Translations under genes and position numbers: made by a program
Shown here: in pieces, positions 15,082 to 22,398 of the stretch
Position numbering within the stretch: the first letter of the stretch is position 1
How the letters are laid out: every line of letters begins with the position of its first letter
Notes under the pieces: model-generated
Told to the model about the DNA's origin: nothing
The model's input: only the letters and a program-made list of their open reading frames with translations
The model's database searches: none
NCBI GenBank assembly: GCA_041739225.1
Contig: JBGSOG010000059.1
Coordinates: 1 to 30,403, forward strand
Direction: 5' to 3'
From: BOKV01 sp041739225
GTDB lineage: Bacteria > Pseudomonadota > Alphaproteobacteria > Rhizobiales > Rhizobiaceae
Length of the DNA: 30,403 bases

Positions 15082-15110
15082 TTGACTTGGGGCTGGGTAA
15101 ATCCCATACA
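15082..15110 (+). promoter_or_regulatory. Candidate sigma-70-type promoter for the GT83-PAP2 pair
   Basis: TTGACT (15082-15087) and CATACA (15105-15110) are separated by 17 bases, a good housekeeping arrangement. Transcription would begin near 15117, about 80 bases before the proposed TTG start of the membrane glycosyltransferase. This placement argues against longer in-frame starts that lie upstream of the promoter. Confidence 0.45.
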
Positions 15111-15197
15111 CGCGCCAAATTGGCAAGGGCTTGGCCAGATGCGCAATGGCCAGTCTTTTCCGGGGTGCGCAGGGCTGAAAACGGGGACTGTTTTCGT

Positions 15198-16685
15198 TTG
15201 ACAAATGCACTCAATCGAGAGCGGGCGGCTGATCACAACGGCACATGGCTGCCAAGGATGCTTGGGGTCATCCTGATCATCCTGGGCCTGCGCATCGTAT
15301 CGTTGTGGTTCAACACGACCGAGCTTTTTTTCGACGAGGCACAATACTGGGTCTGGGGCAATGAGCCGGCCTTCGGCTATTTTTCAAAGCCGCCACTGCT
15401 GGCTTGGATTATCGGGGGAACAACGTCGATCTGTGGTGACAGCGAGTTTTGCGTCCGGCTGGCATCACCCGTTTTGCATGCGGGAACTGCTGTCATGGTA
15501 TTCCTGACAGCTCGCCTGCTTTTTGACAGCCGAACCGGCTTCTGGGCGGCGATCACATACTCGCTGATGCCGGCAGTTACCCTATCTTCAGAACTGGTTT
15601 CCACGGACGTTCCGCTGCTGTTCTGCTGGTCAATTGCGCTTTATGCGTTCCTGCGGTTCGAGGCATCGAACGCCTGGCAATGGGCCGTTGTGTTGGGTTT
15701 GGCGATTGGCGCCGGTTTGCTGGCCAAATACGCCATGCTCTATTTCCTGTTGTGCACATTGATTTATTCCATGGCGGTTGCGGAGCGTCCGCATGTCCTT
15801 GCGCGTCCCGGCTTCTGGCTGGCGATGGGCATCGCCGTTGCATGCATTGTGCCAAACCTTGCGTGGAACGCTGCCAATGATTTTGCCACTGTTGGTCACA
15901 CCGGTGAAAACATCGGCTGGGGCAGATCGTTTCCCAATTTTTCAGGATTGGTGGAATTTGCCTCTTCGCAGCTGGCAGTGATGGGTCCGATCCTGTTTCT
16001 GATCTTCATTGCAACGGTTGTCCGTTTGCCCCGCGAGGGCATGAACCGGGCGCAGTGGTTCCTGATCGCTTTTTCAGTTCCGGTGCTGGCTCTGATCACA
16101 TTTCAGGCCTTGATGTCCAAGGCATATGCCAACTGGGCAGCGCTCACTTACGTTGCCGGGGCAATTCTGGCCAGCGACATCATGGTCAACAAAATTCCCG
16201 ATTGGTGGCTTCGCGCTTCCACGGGAATTCACGCTGCGGTCTTTGCAGTGATTTCCATTGCAGTTGCGTTTTCGCGGCCAGGAGAGCTACCCTTGCCGCA
16301 GGGTGCAGAGCCGTTTGCCCGCATGCATGGTGCCGTTGGCGTGGCGCAAGAAGCGAAGAAGTTTTTGGCTGGCGGGCAATACGCGGCAATACTGGTGGAT
16401 GATCGCCGAATGGCCGCTCTGATGCACTATTATTTGCGCGATACCGGCCTCGCGATCAATTCCTGGCGGGTTGGCGAAACACCTCGCGACCATTTCCAGT
16501 TGACCCGGCCTTGGCAAGCGACACGCCCGTCACCGGTGCTGTACATTACCCGCAACGGCAACCCGGCTGACATTGTGTCTGCTTTTGGCGATGCTGAATT
16601 GATGGGTTCGGTGGAGCCTGGTTCGCGCGAATTGGGGCGGGTTTCGTTTTACAGCATGCGCAGCAAGCTGGATACGGCACAGTAG
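15198..16685 (+). CDS. GT83/ArnT-like membrane glycosyltransferase
   Basis: This integral membrane transferase of the PMT/ArnT superfamily moves a sugar from a polyprenyl-phosphate donor onto a periplasmic acceptor such as lipid A or core oligosaccharide. The proposed 495-residue form starts at TTG 15198, ten bases after a GGGGA. An ATG at 15258 is an alternative but would trim the segment before the first helix. The first periplasmic loop holds the signature LFFDEAQYWVW (Asp46, Glu47), then GYFSKPPLLAW. Repeated hydrophobic helices follow up to about residue 390, and a soluble C-terminal domain completes the protein. PAP2 follows after 8 bases, so they are co-transcribed. The rhizobial Rgt galacturonosyltransferases are the nearest functional analogy, as an inference. 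Confidence 0.82.
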   Translation: MTNALNRERAADHNGTWLPRMLGVILIILGLRIVSLWFNTTELFFDEAQYWVWGNEPAFGYFSKPPLLAWIIGGTTSICGDSEFCVRLASPVLHAGTAVMVFLTARLLFDSRTGFWAAITYSLMPAVTLSSELVSTDVPLLFCWSIALYAFLRFEASNAWQWAVVLGLAIGAGLLAKYAMLYFLLCTLIYSMAVAERPHVLARPGFWLAMGIAVACIVPNLAWNAANDFATVGHTGENIGWGRSFPNFSGLVEFASSQLAVMGPILFLIFIATVVRLPREGMNRAQWFLIAFSVPVLALITFQALMSKAYANWAALTYVAGAILASDIMVNKIPDWWLRASTGIHAAVFAVISIAVAFSRPGELPLPQGAEPFARMHGAVGVAQEAKKFLAGGQYAAILVDDRRMAALMHYYLRDTGLAINSWRVGETPRDHFQLTRPWQATRPSPVLYITRNGNPADIVSAFGDAELMGSVEPGSRELGRVSFYSMRSKLDTAQ

Positions 16686-16693
16686 CCACGGCG

Positions 16694-17527
16694 ATGGATA
16701 CAAAAAACGTTCAAACCATCCCCTTTGACCATCACGCGGAAAAGCGTGAGACTTTCATTGTGTTTGCGGTTTCACTGGCGGCGGCAATCCTTGCAGGCTT
16801 GACCTTCACGCTTTTGCCCGGCCTGGACCTTGGTTTTTCGAGAAGTTTTTACCTTGAAGACAAGACATTTTCCCTGGCTGTTTCGCCGTTCTGGAATGGG
16901 TTGCGCGAGGTTTTTCTTCGCGGCTTTACGCTTTGGTATGTGACTGTCGTGATAGCCGGCGTGCTGGCATTCCGCCGCCAGTTTCCAGTATTGAACCTCG
17001 ATTGGCAAAAATGGCTGTACATGGGCGCTTGCTCGCTTGCCGGGCCTTTGTTGCTGGTCAATGTTTTGCTCAAGGAACAATGGGGCCGCTGGCGTCCACG
17101 TGAGATATTTGAACTCGGCGGACGGGAGATTTTCACCCCGGTACTGGATGCGACCGGCACTTGCGCTGACAATTGTTCTTTTGTTTCCGGCGAGGTGGCG
17201 TCGATGGCCATGGTATTCTTCGCGTTGGCTTTCGCCACCCGGCACTGGCGGCCCGTTCATTATGGTCTGGCGGTTTTGATGGGCGGCCTGGAAGCATTCA
17301 TCCGCATAGGGCAGGGCGGGCATTTTCTGTCGGACTCAATCCTGGCAATAGCGCTGATGGGCATGACTGCATCGGCAATATATTTCTGGTTTTTTCTGAG
17401 CCGGTACTCGCCGCTCATTCCAGCACAGGCGGGCTGGAAACGGCTTGTATATGCGGCAGAAAAACCCGTTCACCATGCAGGTGAACGGGTTTTGGACTGG
17501 CTCGACAAGGTAGCGCCTCGGCGCTAG
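16694..17527 (+). CDS. PAP2-family lipid phosphatase (LpxE-like candidate)
   Basis: This 277-residue membrane phosphatase has the three PAP2 motifs. Motif 1 is KEQWGRWRP (Lys127, Arg134). Motif 2, usually PSGH, reads CSFVSGE (Ser165-Glu167), with Glu in the histidine position. Motif 3 is RIGQGGHFLSD (Arg204, His210, Asp214). The FVSGE variant is, from memory, shared by a bacterial subfamily, so it need not mean inactivity. Membrane helices surround the motifs. Eight bases separate it from the membrane glycosyltransferase. Taken together, removing a lipid phosphate (for example the lipid A 1-phosphate) before or after glycosylation is plausible; recycling polyprenyl diphosphate is the alternative. 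Codons 256-267 form a perfect terminator hairpin. Confidence 0.87.
   Translation: MDTKNVQTIPFDHHAEKRETFIVFAVSLAAAILAGLTFTLLPGLDLGFSRSFYLEDKTFSLAVSPFWNGLREVFLRGFTLWYVTVVIAGVLAFRRQFPVLNLDWQKWLYMGACSLAGPLLLVNVLLKEQWGRWRPREIFELGGREIFTPVLDATGTCADNCSFVSGEVASMAMVFFALAFATRHWRPVHYGLAVLMGGLEAFIRIGQGGHFLSDSILAIALMGMTASAIYFWFFLSRYSPLIPAQAGWKRLVYAAEKPVHHAGERVLDWLDKVAPRR
17460..17493. terminator. Perfect two-way intrinsic terminator inside the PAP2 coding sequence
   Basis: A 14-base arm (17461-17474, starting AAAACCCG) pairs perfectly with 17480-17493 (ending CGGGTTTT) around a 5-base loop. Read on either strand the stem ends in a run of four or five T residues. It ends 31 bases before the PAP2 stop codon and lies in the 3' region of the convergent thiolase transcript. 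It should stop thiolase transcripts and may limit full-length PAP2 mRNA. Confidence 0.75.
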
Positions 17528-17533
17528 CCTTTG

Positions 17534-18736
17534 TCAGGCGACCTCAAACAATCCGGCTGCGCCCATGCCGCCGCCAACGCACATGGTAACAACGACATAT
17601 TTGACGCCGCGGCGCTTGCCTTCGATCAAGGCATGGCCGGTCATGCGGGCGCCGGACATTCCATAGGGATGGCCGATTGAAATGGCACCGCCATCGACAT
17701 TGTATTTCTCGGGGTCGATCCCGAGACGATCCCGGCAATAAATTGCCTGACAGGCAAAGGCTTCGTTGAGCTCCCAAAGGCCAATGTCGTCAACTTTCAG
17801 ACCGTTTGCCTTGAGCAATTTGGGTACCGCGAATACCGGGCCAATGCCCATTTCGTCAGGATTGCACCCGGCAACGGCCATGCCGCGATAGATGCCGAGC
17901 GGGGCGAGGCCGCGTTTTGAAGCCTCTTTTTCTTCCATCATCACACAGGCCGACGCACCGTCCGACAATTGGGAGGCATTGCCGGCAGTGATAAACCGGC
18001 CTTCCTTGACCTTTCGACCGCCCTTGAAAACCGGTTGCAGCGAATTGAGGCCCTCAATTGTGGTTGAGGGGCGGTTGCCTTCGTCTTTTTCCAGTTTCAT
18101 GGCGACATCAAGGATTTCCTTGGTGTCCTTGTCCTGCACTTTCATGACCGACGCCAAGGGCACGATTTCTGCGTCGAACCTGCCCGCTTGCTGGGCTGCA
18201 GCAGTGCGGAACTGGCTTTGCAAAGAATATGCATCCTGCGCCTCACGGGAAATGCCATACCGGTCCGAGACGATTTCCGCAGTCTCCAGCATGCTCATGT
18301 AAAGCGAAGGCAAATGCTCGACGAGCCATGGATCTGCGGTGCGGAACAGGTTCATCTTGTCGTTTTGGGTAAGCGACACTGATTCAAGGCCGCCGCCAAC
18401 CGTGACCGTCATGCCATCGGCAATGATTTGTTTGGCCGCGGTGGCAATGCCCATCAGGCCGGACGCGCATTGGCGGTCGATCGACATACCGGCAACGCTG
18501 GTCGGCAGACCCGCCCGCATGGCGCATTGGCGGGCAATGTTTGTAGCGGTCGACCCCTGCTGAATCGCGGCGCCCATGACAACATCGTCAACTTCACCCG
18601 GCTCGATGCCGGCGCGTTTGACTGCCTCGGCAATTGCATGTCCGCCAAGTGCCTGTGCCTGGGTGTCGTTGAAAGCGCCGCGATAGGCTTTGCCGATCGG
18701 GGTGCGGGCAGTGGAAACAATAACGGCGCTGCGCAT
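17534..18736 (-). CDS. Acetyl-CoA C-acyltransferase (thiolase)
   Basis: Thiolase cleaves 3-ketoacyl-CoA with CoA to acetyl-CoA and a shortened acyl-CoA, or runs in reverse. The protein has 400 residues with all active-site elements: nucleophile Cys90 in DRQCASGLMG, WELNEAFA (321-328), His356 in ISIGHPYGMSG and Cys386 in MCVGGGMGAAG. The complete match to the degradative family supports beta-oxidation. It is the last gene of a four-gene minus-strand unit with SDR, MaoC and SDR genes, 11 bases after the previous one. The ATG has AAGGAC at good spacing. The stop lies six bases from the convergent PAP2 stop, and transcription probably ends at the hairpin within PAP2. Confidence 0.95.
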   Translation of the reverse strand: MRSAVIVSTARTPIGKAYRGAFNDTQAQALGGHAIAEAVKRAGIEPGEVDDVVMGAAIQQGSTATNIARQCAMRAGLPTSVAGMSIDRQCASGLMGIATAAKQIIADGMTVTVGGGLESVSLTQNDKMNLFRTADPWLVEHLPSLYMSMLETAEIVSDRYGISREAQDAYSLQSQFRTAAAQQAGRFDAEIVPLASVMKVQDKDTKEILDVAMKLEKDEGNRPSTTIEGLNSLQPVFKGGRKVKEGRFITAGNASQLSDGASACVMMEEKEASKRGLAPLGIYRGMAVAGCNPDEMGIGPVFAVPKLLKANGLKVDDIGLWELNEAFACQAIYCRDRLGIDPEKYNVDGGAISIGHPYGMSGARMTGHALIEGKRRGVKYVVVTMCVGGGMGAAGLFEVA

Positions 18737-18747
18737 GGTTTTGGTCC

Positions 18748-19680
18748 TTACGAATTTTTGGTTGGAGCTTTTTGGGCGTTCATTTCGGCTGACAGGATTT
18801 TGACCACGTGTTCGCGGCCATTGGTGAAACGGGCAGGGGTGGACATGTTGCTGATGGACGACCAGTGGGCGGCGATGCCATCGACCGTCCTGTCAGCCAT
18901 TGGAAGATGAAGGCCCTGGCTCTCGACGATTTCGGCAATTGCATAGAACCCGGCTCCGGCAAGCATGACTGTGCGGTTTGGCGCGGCGTCACTGACGAGG
19001 TAGAGGGCTGCCGGCGTGACGAATTCCGGCTTCAACGCCTCCAGCATTTCTGGTGTCATGATGTCTTCCGTCATGCGGGTCGCTGCGGTTGGGGCCAGGC
19101 AGTTAATGAAAATGTTGTTCTTGGCACCTTCAATTACCAGCGTGTTCATCATGCCGACCACGCCCATCTTGGCTGCACCGTAATTGGTCTGTCCGAAATT
19201 GCCGTACAGACCGGAGGTGGAAGTGGTCATCAGGATGCGGCCATAATTGCCTTCCTTCATGGCATTCCAGACCGCCATCGTGCAATTGGCAGAGCCCGTC
19301 AGGTGAACATCAACGACGGCATTCCAGTCTTCCGGCGTCATCTTGCCAAAGCTCCTGTCGCGCAAAATGCCGGCATTGTTGATCAGGATGTCGATGCGGC
19401 CCCATTGCGCCAAAGCTTGTGCGGCCATGTCGGCGCACTGTTGCGGATCGACAACATTGGCGCCATTGGCTATTGCATCTGAGCCACTTGCACGAATTTC
19501 CTCAACCACTGCTTCAGCAGCAGCAGACGATCCTCCAGAGCCATCGCGTGAACCGCCGAAATCGTTGACGACCACTTTGGCTCCGCGCCGGGCAAGTTCG
19601 AGCGCGTGGCTGCGGCCAAGTCCATTTCCGGCTCCCGTGACAATGGCAACACGCCCGTCATATCGAATTTCCATGCTCAT
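18748..19680 (-). CDS. SDR-family dehydrogenase, MFE-2-like (3R)-hydroxyacyl-CoA type
   Basis: This 310-residue short-chain dehydrogenase has the NAD-binding loop TGAGNGLGR (15-23), NNAG (101-104), Ser154 or Ser156, and the YGAAK active site (Tyr167, Lys171). The NDFGGSRDGSGGSSAAAEAV stretch after the second strand, and the longer C-terminal part, are typical of the dehydrogenase domain of peroxisomal multifunctional enzyme 2. That domain oxidises (3R)-hydroxyacyl-CoA to 3-ketoacyl-CoA. The upstream MaoC hydratase would produce the (3R) isomer and the downstream thiolase would use the product, so the operon order supports the assignment. The start ATG overlaps the MaoC stop as ATGA. Exact substrate chain is unknown. 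Confidence 0.87.
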   Translation of the reverse strand: MSMEIRYDGRVAIVTGAGNGLGRSHALELARRGAKVVVNDFGGSRDGSGGSSAAAEAVVEEIRASGSDAIANGANVVDPQQCADMAAQALAQWGRIDILINNAGILRDRSFGKMTPEDWNAVVDVHLTGSANCTMAVWNAMKEGNYGRILMTTSTSGLYGNFGQTNYGAAKMGVVGMMNTLVIEGAKNNIFINCLAPTAATRMTEDIMTPEMLEALKPEFVTPAALYLVSDAAPNRTVMLAGAGFYAIAEIVESQGLHLPMADRTVDGIAAHWSSISNMSTPARFTNGREHVVKILSAEMNAQKAPTKNS

Positions 19681-20168
19681 ATTTCCTCTTTGCGCAATAT
19701 GGTCACGCCCAGCCAGTCGGCTGCGAGCGCAAGCTTTTCATTGCCTTCGATTTCCACACTCACAGCGTATCGCGCCTGCATTTCCCCGGGTTTTCGGGCT
19801 GCATATTCCAACAGTTTGAACCTGCCGCGTATCCTTGAACCGGAGCGAACCGGATTGAGGAAACGCACCTTGTCGAACCCGTAATTGATCGACATGGCGG
19901 TTTCTGCTGCCACAGGCAGGCAATCAATGGCAAAGGCTGAAAGCATTGAAAGGGTGAGGAAGCCGTGGGCAATGGTGCCGCCATAAGGCGTTTGCGCCTT
20001 GGCGCGGACCGGGTCCACGTGGATGAACTGGTGATCGCGGGTGATCTGCGCAAAGGCGTCAATCATTTCCTGGGTGATATCCACCCAACCGGACACTGCC
20101 TCGAAACTACCGGCAACAGCTGCCAGTTCGGCAGCAGGCATTGTTTTTCGTGGTGACGAGGAGCTCAT
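19677..20168 (-). CDS. MaoC-like (R)-specific enoyl-CoA hydratase
   Basis: This 163-residue hot-dog-fold hydratase contains TRDHQFIHVDPVRAK, in which Asp45 and His50 sit five residues apart like the catalytic pair of PhaJ, and GGTIAHGFLTLSML, which forms the hydratase motif. It would add water to trans-2-enoyl-CoA to give (3R)-hydroxyacyl-CoA. Both ends overlap neighbours by four bases (ATGA at 19677-19680 and 20165-20168), showing tight coupling with the two SDR genes. A single hot-dog domain implies a dimer. The stereochemistry fits the MFE-2-like dehydrogenase next door. The exact substrate cannot be read from sequence. Confidence 0.91.
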   Translation of the reverse strand: MSSSSPRKTMPAAELAAVAGSFEAVSGWVDITQEMIDAFAQITRDHQFIHVDPVRAKAQTPYGGTIAHGFLTLSMLSAFAIDCLPVAAETAMSINYGFDKVRFLNPVRSGSRIRGRFKLLEYAARKPGEMQARYAVSVEIEGNEKLALAADWLGVTILRKEEI

Positions 20169-20989
20169 TCACCCTCCGAAAAGAGTTCATGGCCGGTTTC
20201 TACATGGATGCCGCCATCCAGCGGAAGAATCGCACCGGTGATATAGGCACCCCCGCGACCGCACAGGAACAGGCTGGCTCCGGCAATGTCGGACGGTGCA
20301 CCGATGCGGCCAAGCGGAACACCTTTTCCCACCCGTTCGGCTTTTTCGTCGGTTCCGGTGGCAAAAGCGGTCATCCGGCTCTGGAAGGGTCCAGGAGCAA
20401 ATGCGTTGAAGGTGATGTTCTTGTGTGCCTGTTCCTTGGCAAGGATTTTCGTCAGATGGTGCACGGCAGCCTTCGATGCCGAATACGAGTAGGCGCCGTC
20501 GCCGAGCGGCTGGCTGCCCATGACCGAACCAAGACTGATGACGCGGGACGGGTCACCAGGTTTTGCGGCGGCTTCCAGCAGCGGCAACAAATCACGCGTC
20601 AGCATAAACAATCCCGTGACATTCACATTCATCACCTTGGCCCAGCCCTCGTAAGGAAAGGTTTCCAACGGCTCTCCCCAGGTGACGCCTGCATTGTTGA
20701 ACAAGATGTCGAGTTTGTCCGTGCGCGCTTTCACGGCTTCCACCAAGGCATTGACGCCCTCTTTTGTGGAAACATCACCGGCAAAACCTTCTGCTTTTCC
20801 AGGGGCGTCGGGCAGGGCATTGATTTGCGCGGCAACGGCCAGACAGGCATCTTCCTTTCGTGAAGCAATCATGACATGTGCTCCGGCGCGTACCAGTGCC
20901 GTGGCGATCATCCTGCCAATGCCGGTTGCGCCGCCGGTTACCAGCGCCGTCTTGCCGGCAAGCGAAAACAATTCCTCAAAAATACCCAT
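20165..20989 (-). CDS. SDR-family oxidoreductase (first gene of the beta-oxidation unit)
   Basis: This 274-residue short-chain dehydrogenase/reductase has the cofactor loop TGGATGIGR (18-26), NNAG (98-101), Ser155 and the catalytic YSASK (Tyr169, Lys173), with the PGP segment after strand six and a PLDGG C-terminal motif. SRKED at the end of strand two suggests NADP(H) rather than NAD, which would differ from the other SDR of this operon. The start ATG (20987-20989) is chosen for the strong GGGAGG site; the longer frame adds nine non-conserved residues. It leads the minus-strand unit, divergent from the acyl-CoA dehydrogenase across a 149-base region holding a palindrome. Substrate unknown; gluconate-5-dehydrogenase-like annotations are common for such proteins but not supported by context. 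Confidence 0.85.
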   Translation of the reverse strand: MGIFEELFSLAGKTALVTGGATGIGRMIATALVRAGAHVMIASRKEDACLAVAAQINALPDAPGKAEGFAGDVSTKEGVNALVEAVKARTDKLDILFNNAGVTWGEPLETFPYEGWAKVMNVNVTGLFMLTRDLLPLLEAAAKPGDPSRVISLGSVMGSQPLGDGAYSYSASKAAVHHLTKILAKEQAHKNITFNAFAPGPFQSRMTAFATGTDEKAERVGKGVPLGRIGAPSDIAGASLFLCGRGGAYITGAILPLDGGIHVETGHELFSEGE

Positions 20990-21075
20990 GGTGCCTCCCG
21001 GAGCCTTTGACTGCAACTTACCGGCGCTTTTTTGCTTTCCCCCGCGCCGATCTTGCTCTCTAGTAGGGGCTGATT

Positions 21076-21091
21076 TTTACGGTTACGTAAA
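21076..21091. promoter_or_regulatory. TTTACG-N4-CGTAAA palindrome, candidate operator of the divergent acyl-CoA operons
   Basis: TTTACG (21076-21081) and CGTAAA (21086-21091) form a perfect 6-bp inverted repeat around GTTA, midway between two divergent beta-oxidation units. This architecture resembles, from memory, sites described for the MerR-type regulator LiuR of branched-chain and fatty acid catabolism in proteobacteria. No regulator gene lies in the window. A common acyl-CoA-responsive repressor for both units is likely. Confidence 0.6.
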
Positions 21092-21138
21092 GAGCCGCGT
21101 ACCCGATGTGCGGAATCTTTGAAGCCCTGGGAGGGGAT

Positions 21139-22398
21139 ATGTGCGCTAAATCAGTCAACCCGGAAATGGCGCTTGGCATGACCGAGCGTTTGAAACCCAT
21201 CCATGCGGCAGTCGCGGCTATGGTTCGCGACGAAATCGCGCCCCTGGACGAGGAATTTCTGGCTGAAGTAGGCAAAGGCGACAGGTGGTCCTACACTAGG
21301 CGGCAGACCGAAATCCTTGAAGGTTTGAAAAAGACGGCCCGTGAGCGCGGGTTGTGGAATTTCTGGCTGACTGATTCAGAACGCGGCTACGGCTTGAGCA
21401 TTGTCGAGTATGCCTATTTGGCTGAAGAGATGGGCAAGGCACATCTGGGCGCAGAAGTCTTCAATTGTTCGGCGCCTGACACCGGCAACATGGAAGTGCT
21501 GGAGCGCTATGGTACTGCCGATCACAAGCGCAAATGGCTCAAGCCGTTGCTGGAAGGTGAAATCCGCTCTGCCTATCTGATGACCGAGCCTGATGTCGCC
21601 TCTTCGGATGCCACCAACATTGCCATGCGCTGTGAGCGCGATGGCGATGAATACGTGCTCAACGGTGAGAAATGGTGGTCTTCAGGGGCGGGAGATCCAC
21701 GCTGCAAAATCTACATTGTCATGGTGGCAACGCCCGACGCCAACCGACCCAAGCACCAGCAGCACTCGATGATACTTGTTCCTGCGGCGGCCAAAGGCGT
21801 GGAAGTTCTGCGTGCTATGGAAGTTTATGGCCTTGATGATGCGCCGCACGGCCACATGCACATCCGCTTCACCAATGTCCGGGTACCTGCGTCAAACCTG
21901 CTGGTCGGCGAAGGCAAGGGTTTTGAAATTTCGCAAGGCCGCCTTGGGCCGGGCCGCATCCACCATTGCATGCGGGCCATCGGACAGGCGGAAAAGGCGC
22001 TGGAGCAAATGTGCCAGCGCTCGGTGCGCCGCGAAGCGTTCGGCAAGAAACTGGCGGAACTTGGCGCAAACTTCGACATCATTGCCAATTGCCGCATGGA
22101 AATTGAAATGACCCGGCTGCTTTGCCTGAAAGCCGCCTGGATGATGGATCAGGGCGACGCCCGTGCCGCCGCACCGTGGATTTCACAGATCAAGGTGGCC
22201 GCCCCGTTGATGGCACTCAAGGTGATCGATGAAGCCGTGCAGATGCATGGTGCGGGCGGGATCAGCCAGGATTTCAGCCTTGGCCGCGCCTGGCAGCACA
22301 TGCGCACGCTCCGGCTGGCTGACGGACCGGATGCTGTCCATCGGCGGCAAGTGGCGCGGTGGGAATTGAAACGGCATACCCAGGAAAAACTTTCATGA
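21139..22398 (+). CDS. Acyl-CoA dehydrogenase family protein, ACAD10/11-like
   Basis: This 419-residue flavoprotein is closest to the dehydrogenase domain of ACAD10/ACAD11 and to Pseudomonas LvaC. Shared blocks include AYLMTEPDVASSDATN (145-160), GEKWWSSGAGDPRCK (176-190), the HQQHSMILVP strand, GFEISQGRLGPGRIHHCMR (261-279), a VQMHGAGGIS flavin-site motif and RLADGPDAVH (392-401). The last replaces the YEGT segment that carries the catalytic Glu in medium-chain enzymes, so Asp395 stands in that region. Relatives act on 4-phosphoacyl-CoAs supplied by a kinase partner, and a fitting kinase gene is at 12317-13366. The ATG at 21139 has GGGAGG upstream. The stop overlaps the next start as ATGA. 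A general acyl-CoA dehydrogenase remains possible. Confidence 0.9.
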   Translation: MCAKSVNPEMALGMTERLKPIHAAVAAMVRDEIAPLDEEFLAEVGKGDRWSYTRRQTEILEGLKKTARERGLWNFWLTDSERGYGLSIVEYAYLAEEMGKAHLGAEVFNCSAPDTGNMEVLERYGTADHKRKWLKPLLEGEIRSAYLMTEPDVASSDATNIAMRCERDGDEYVLNGEKWWSSGAGDPRCKIYIVMVATPDANRPKHQQHSMILVPAAAKGVEVLRAMEVYGLDDAPHGHMHIRFTNVRVPASNLLVGEGKGFEISQGRLGPGRIHHCMRAIGQAEKALEQMCQRSVRREAFGKKLAELGANFDIIANCRMEIEMTRLLCLKAAWMMDQGDARAAAPWISQIKVAAPLMALKVIDEAVQMHGAGGISQDFSLGRAWQHMRTLRLADGPDAVHRRQVARWELKRHTQEKLS

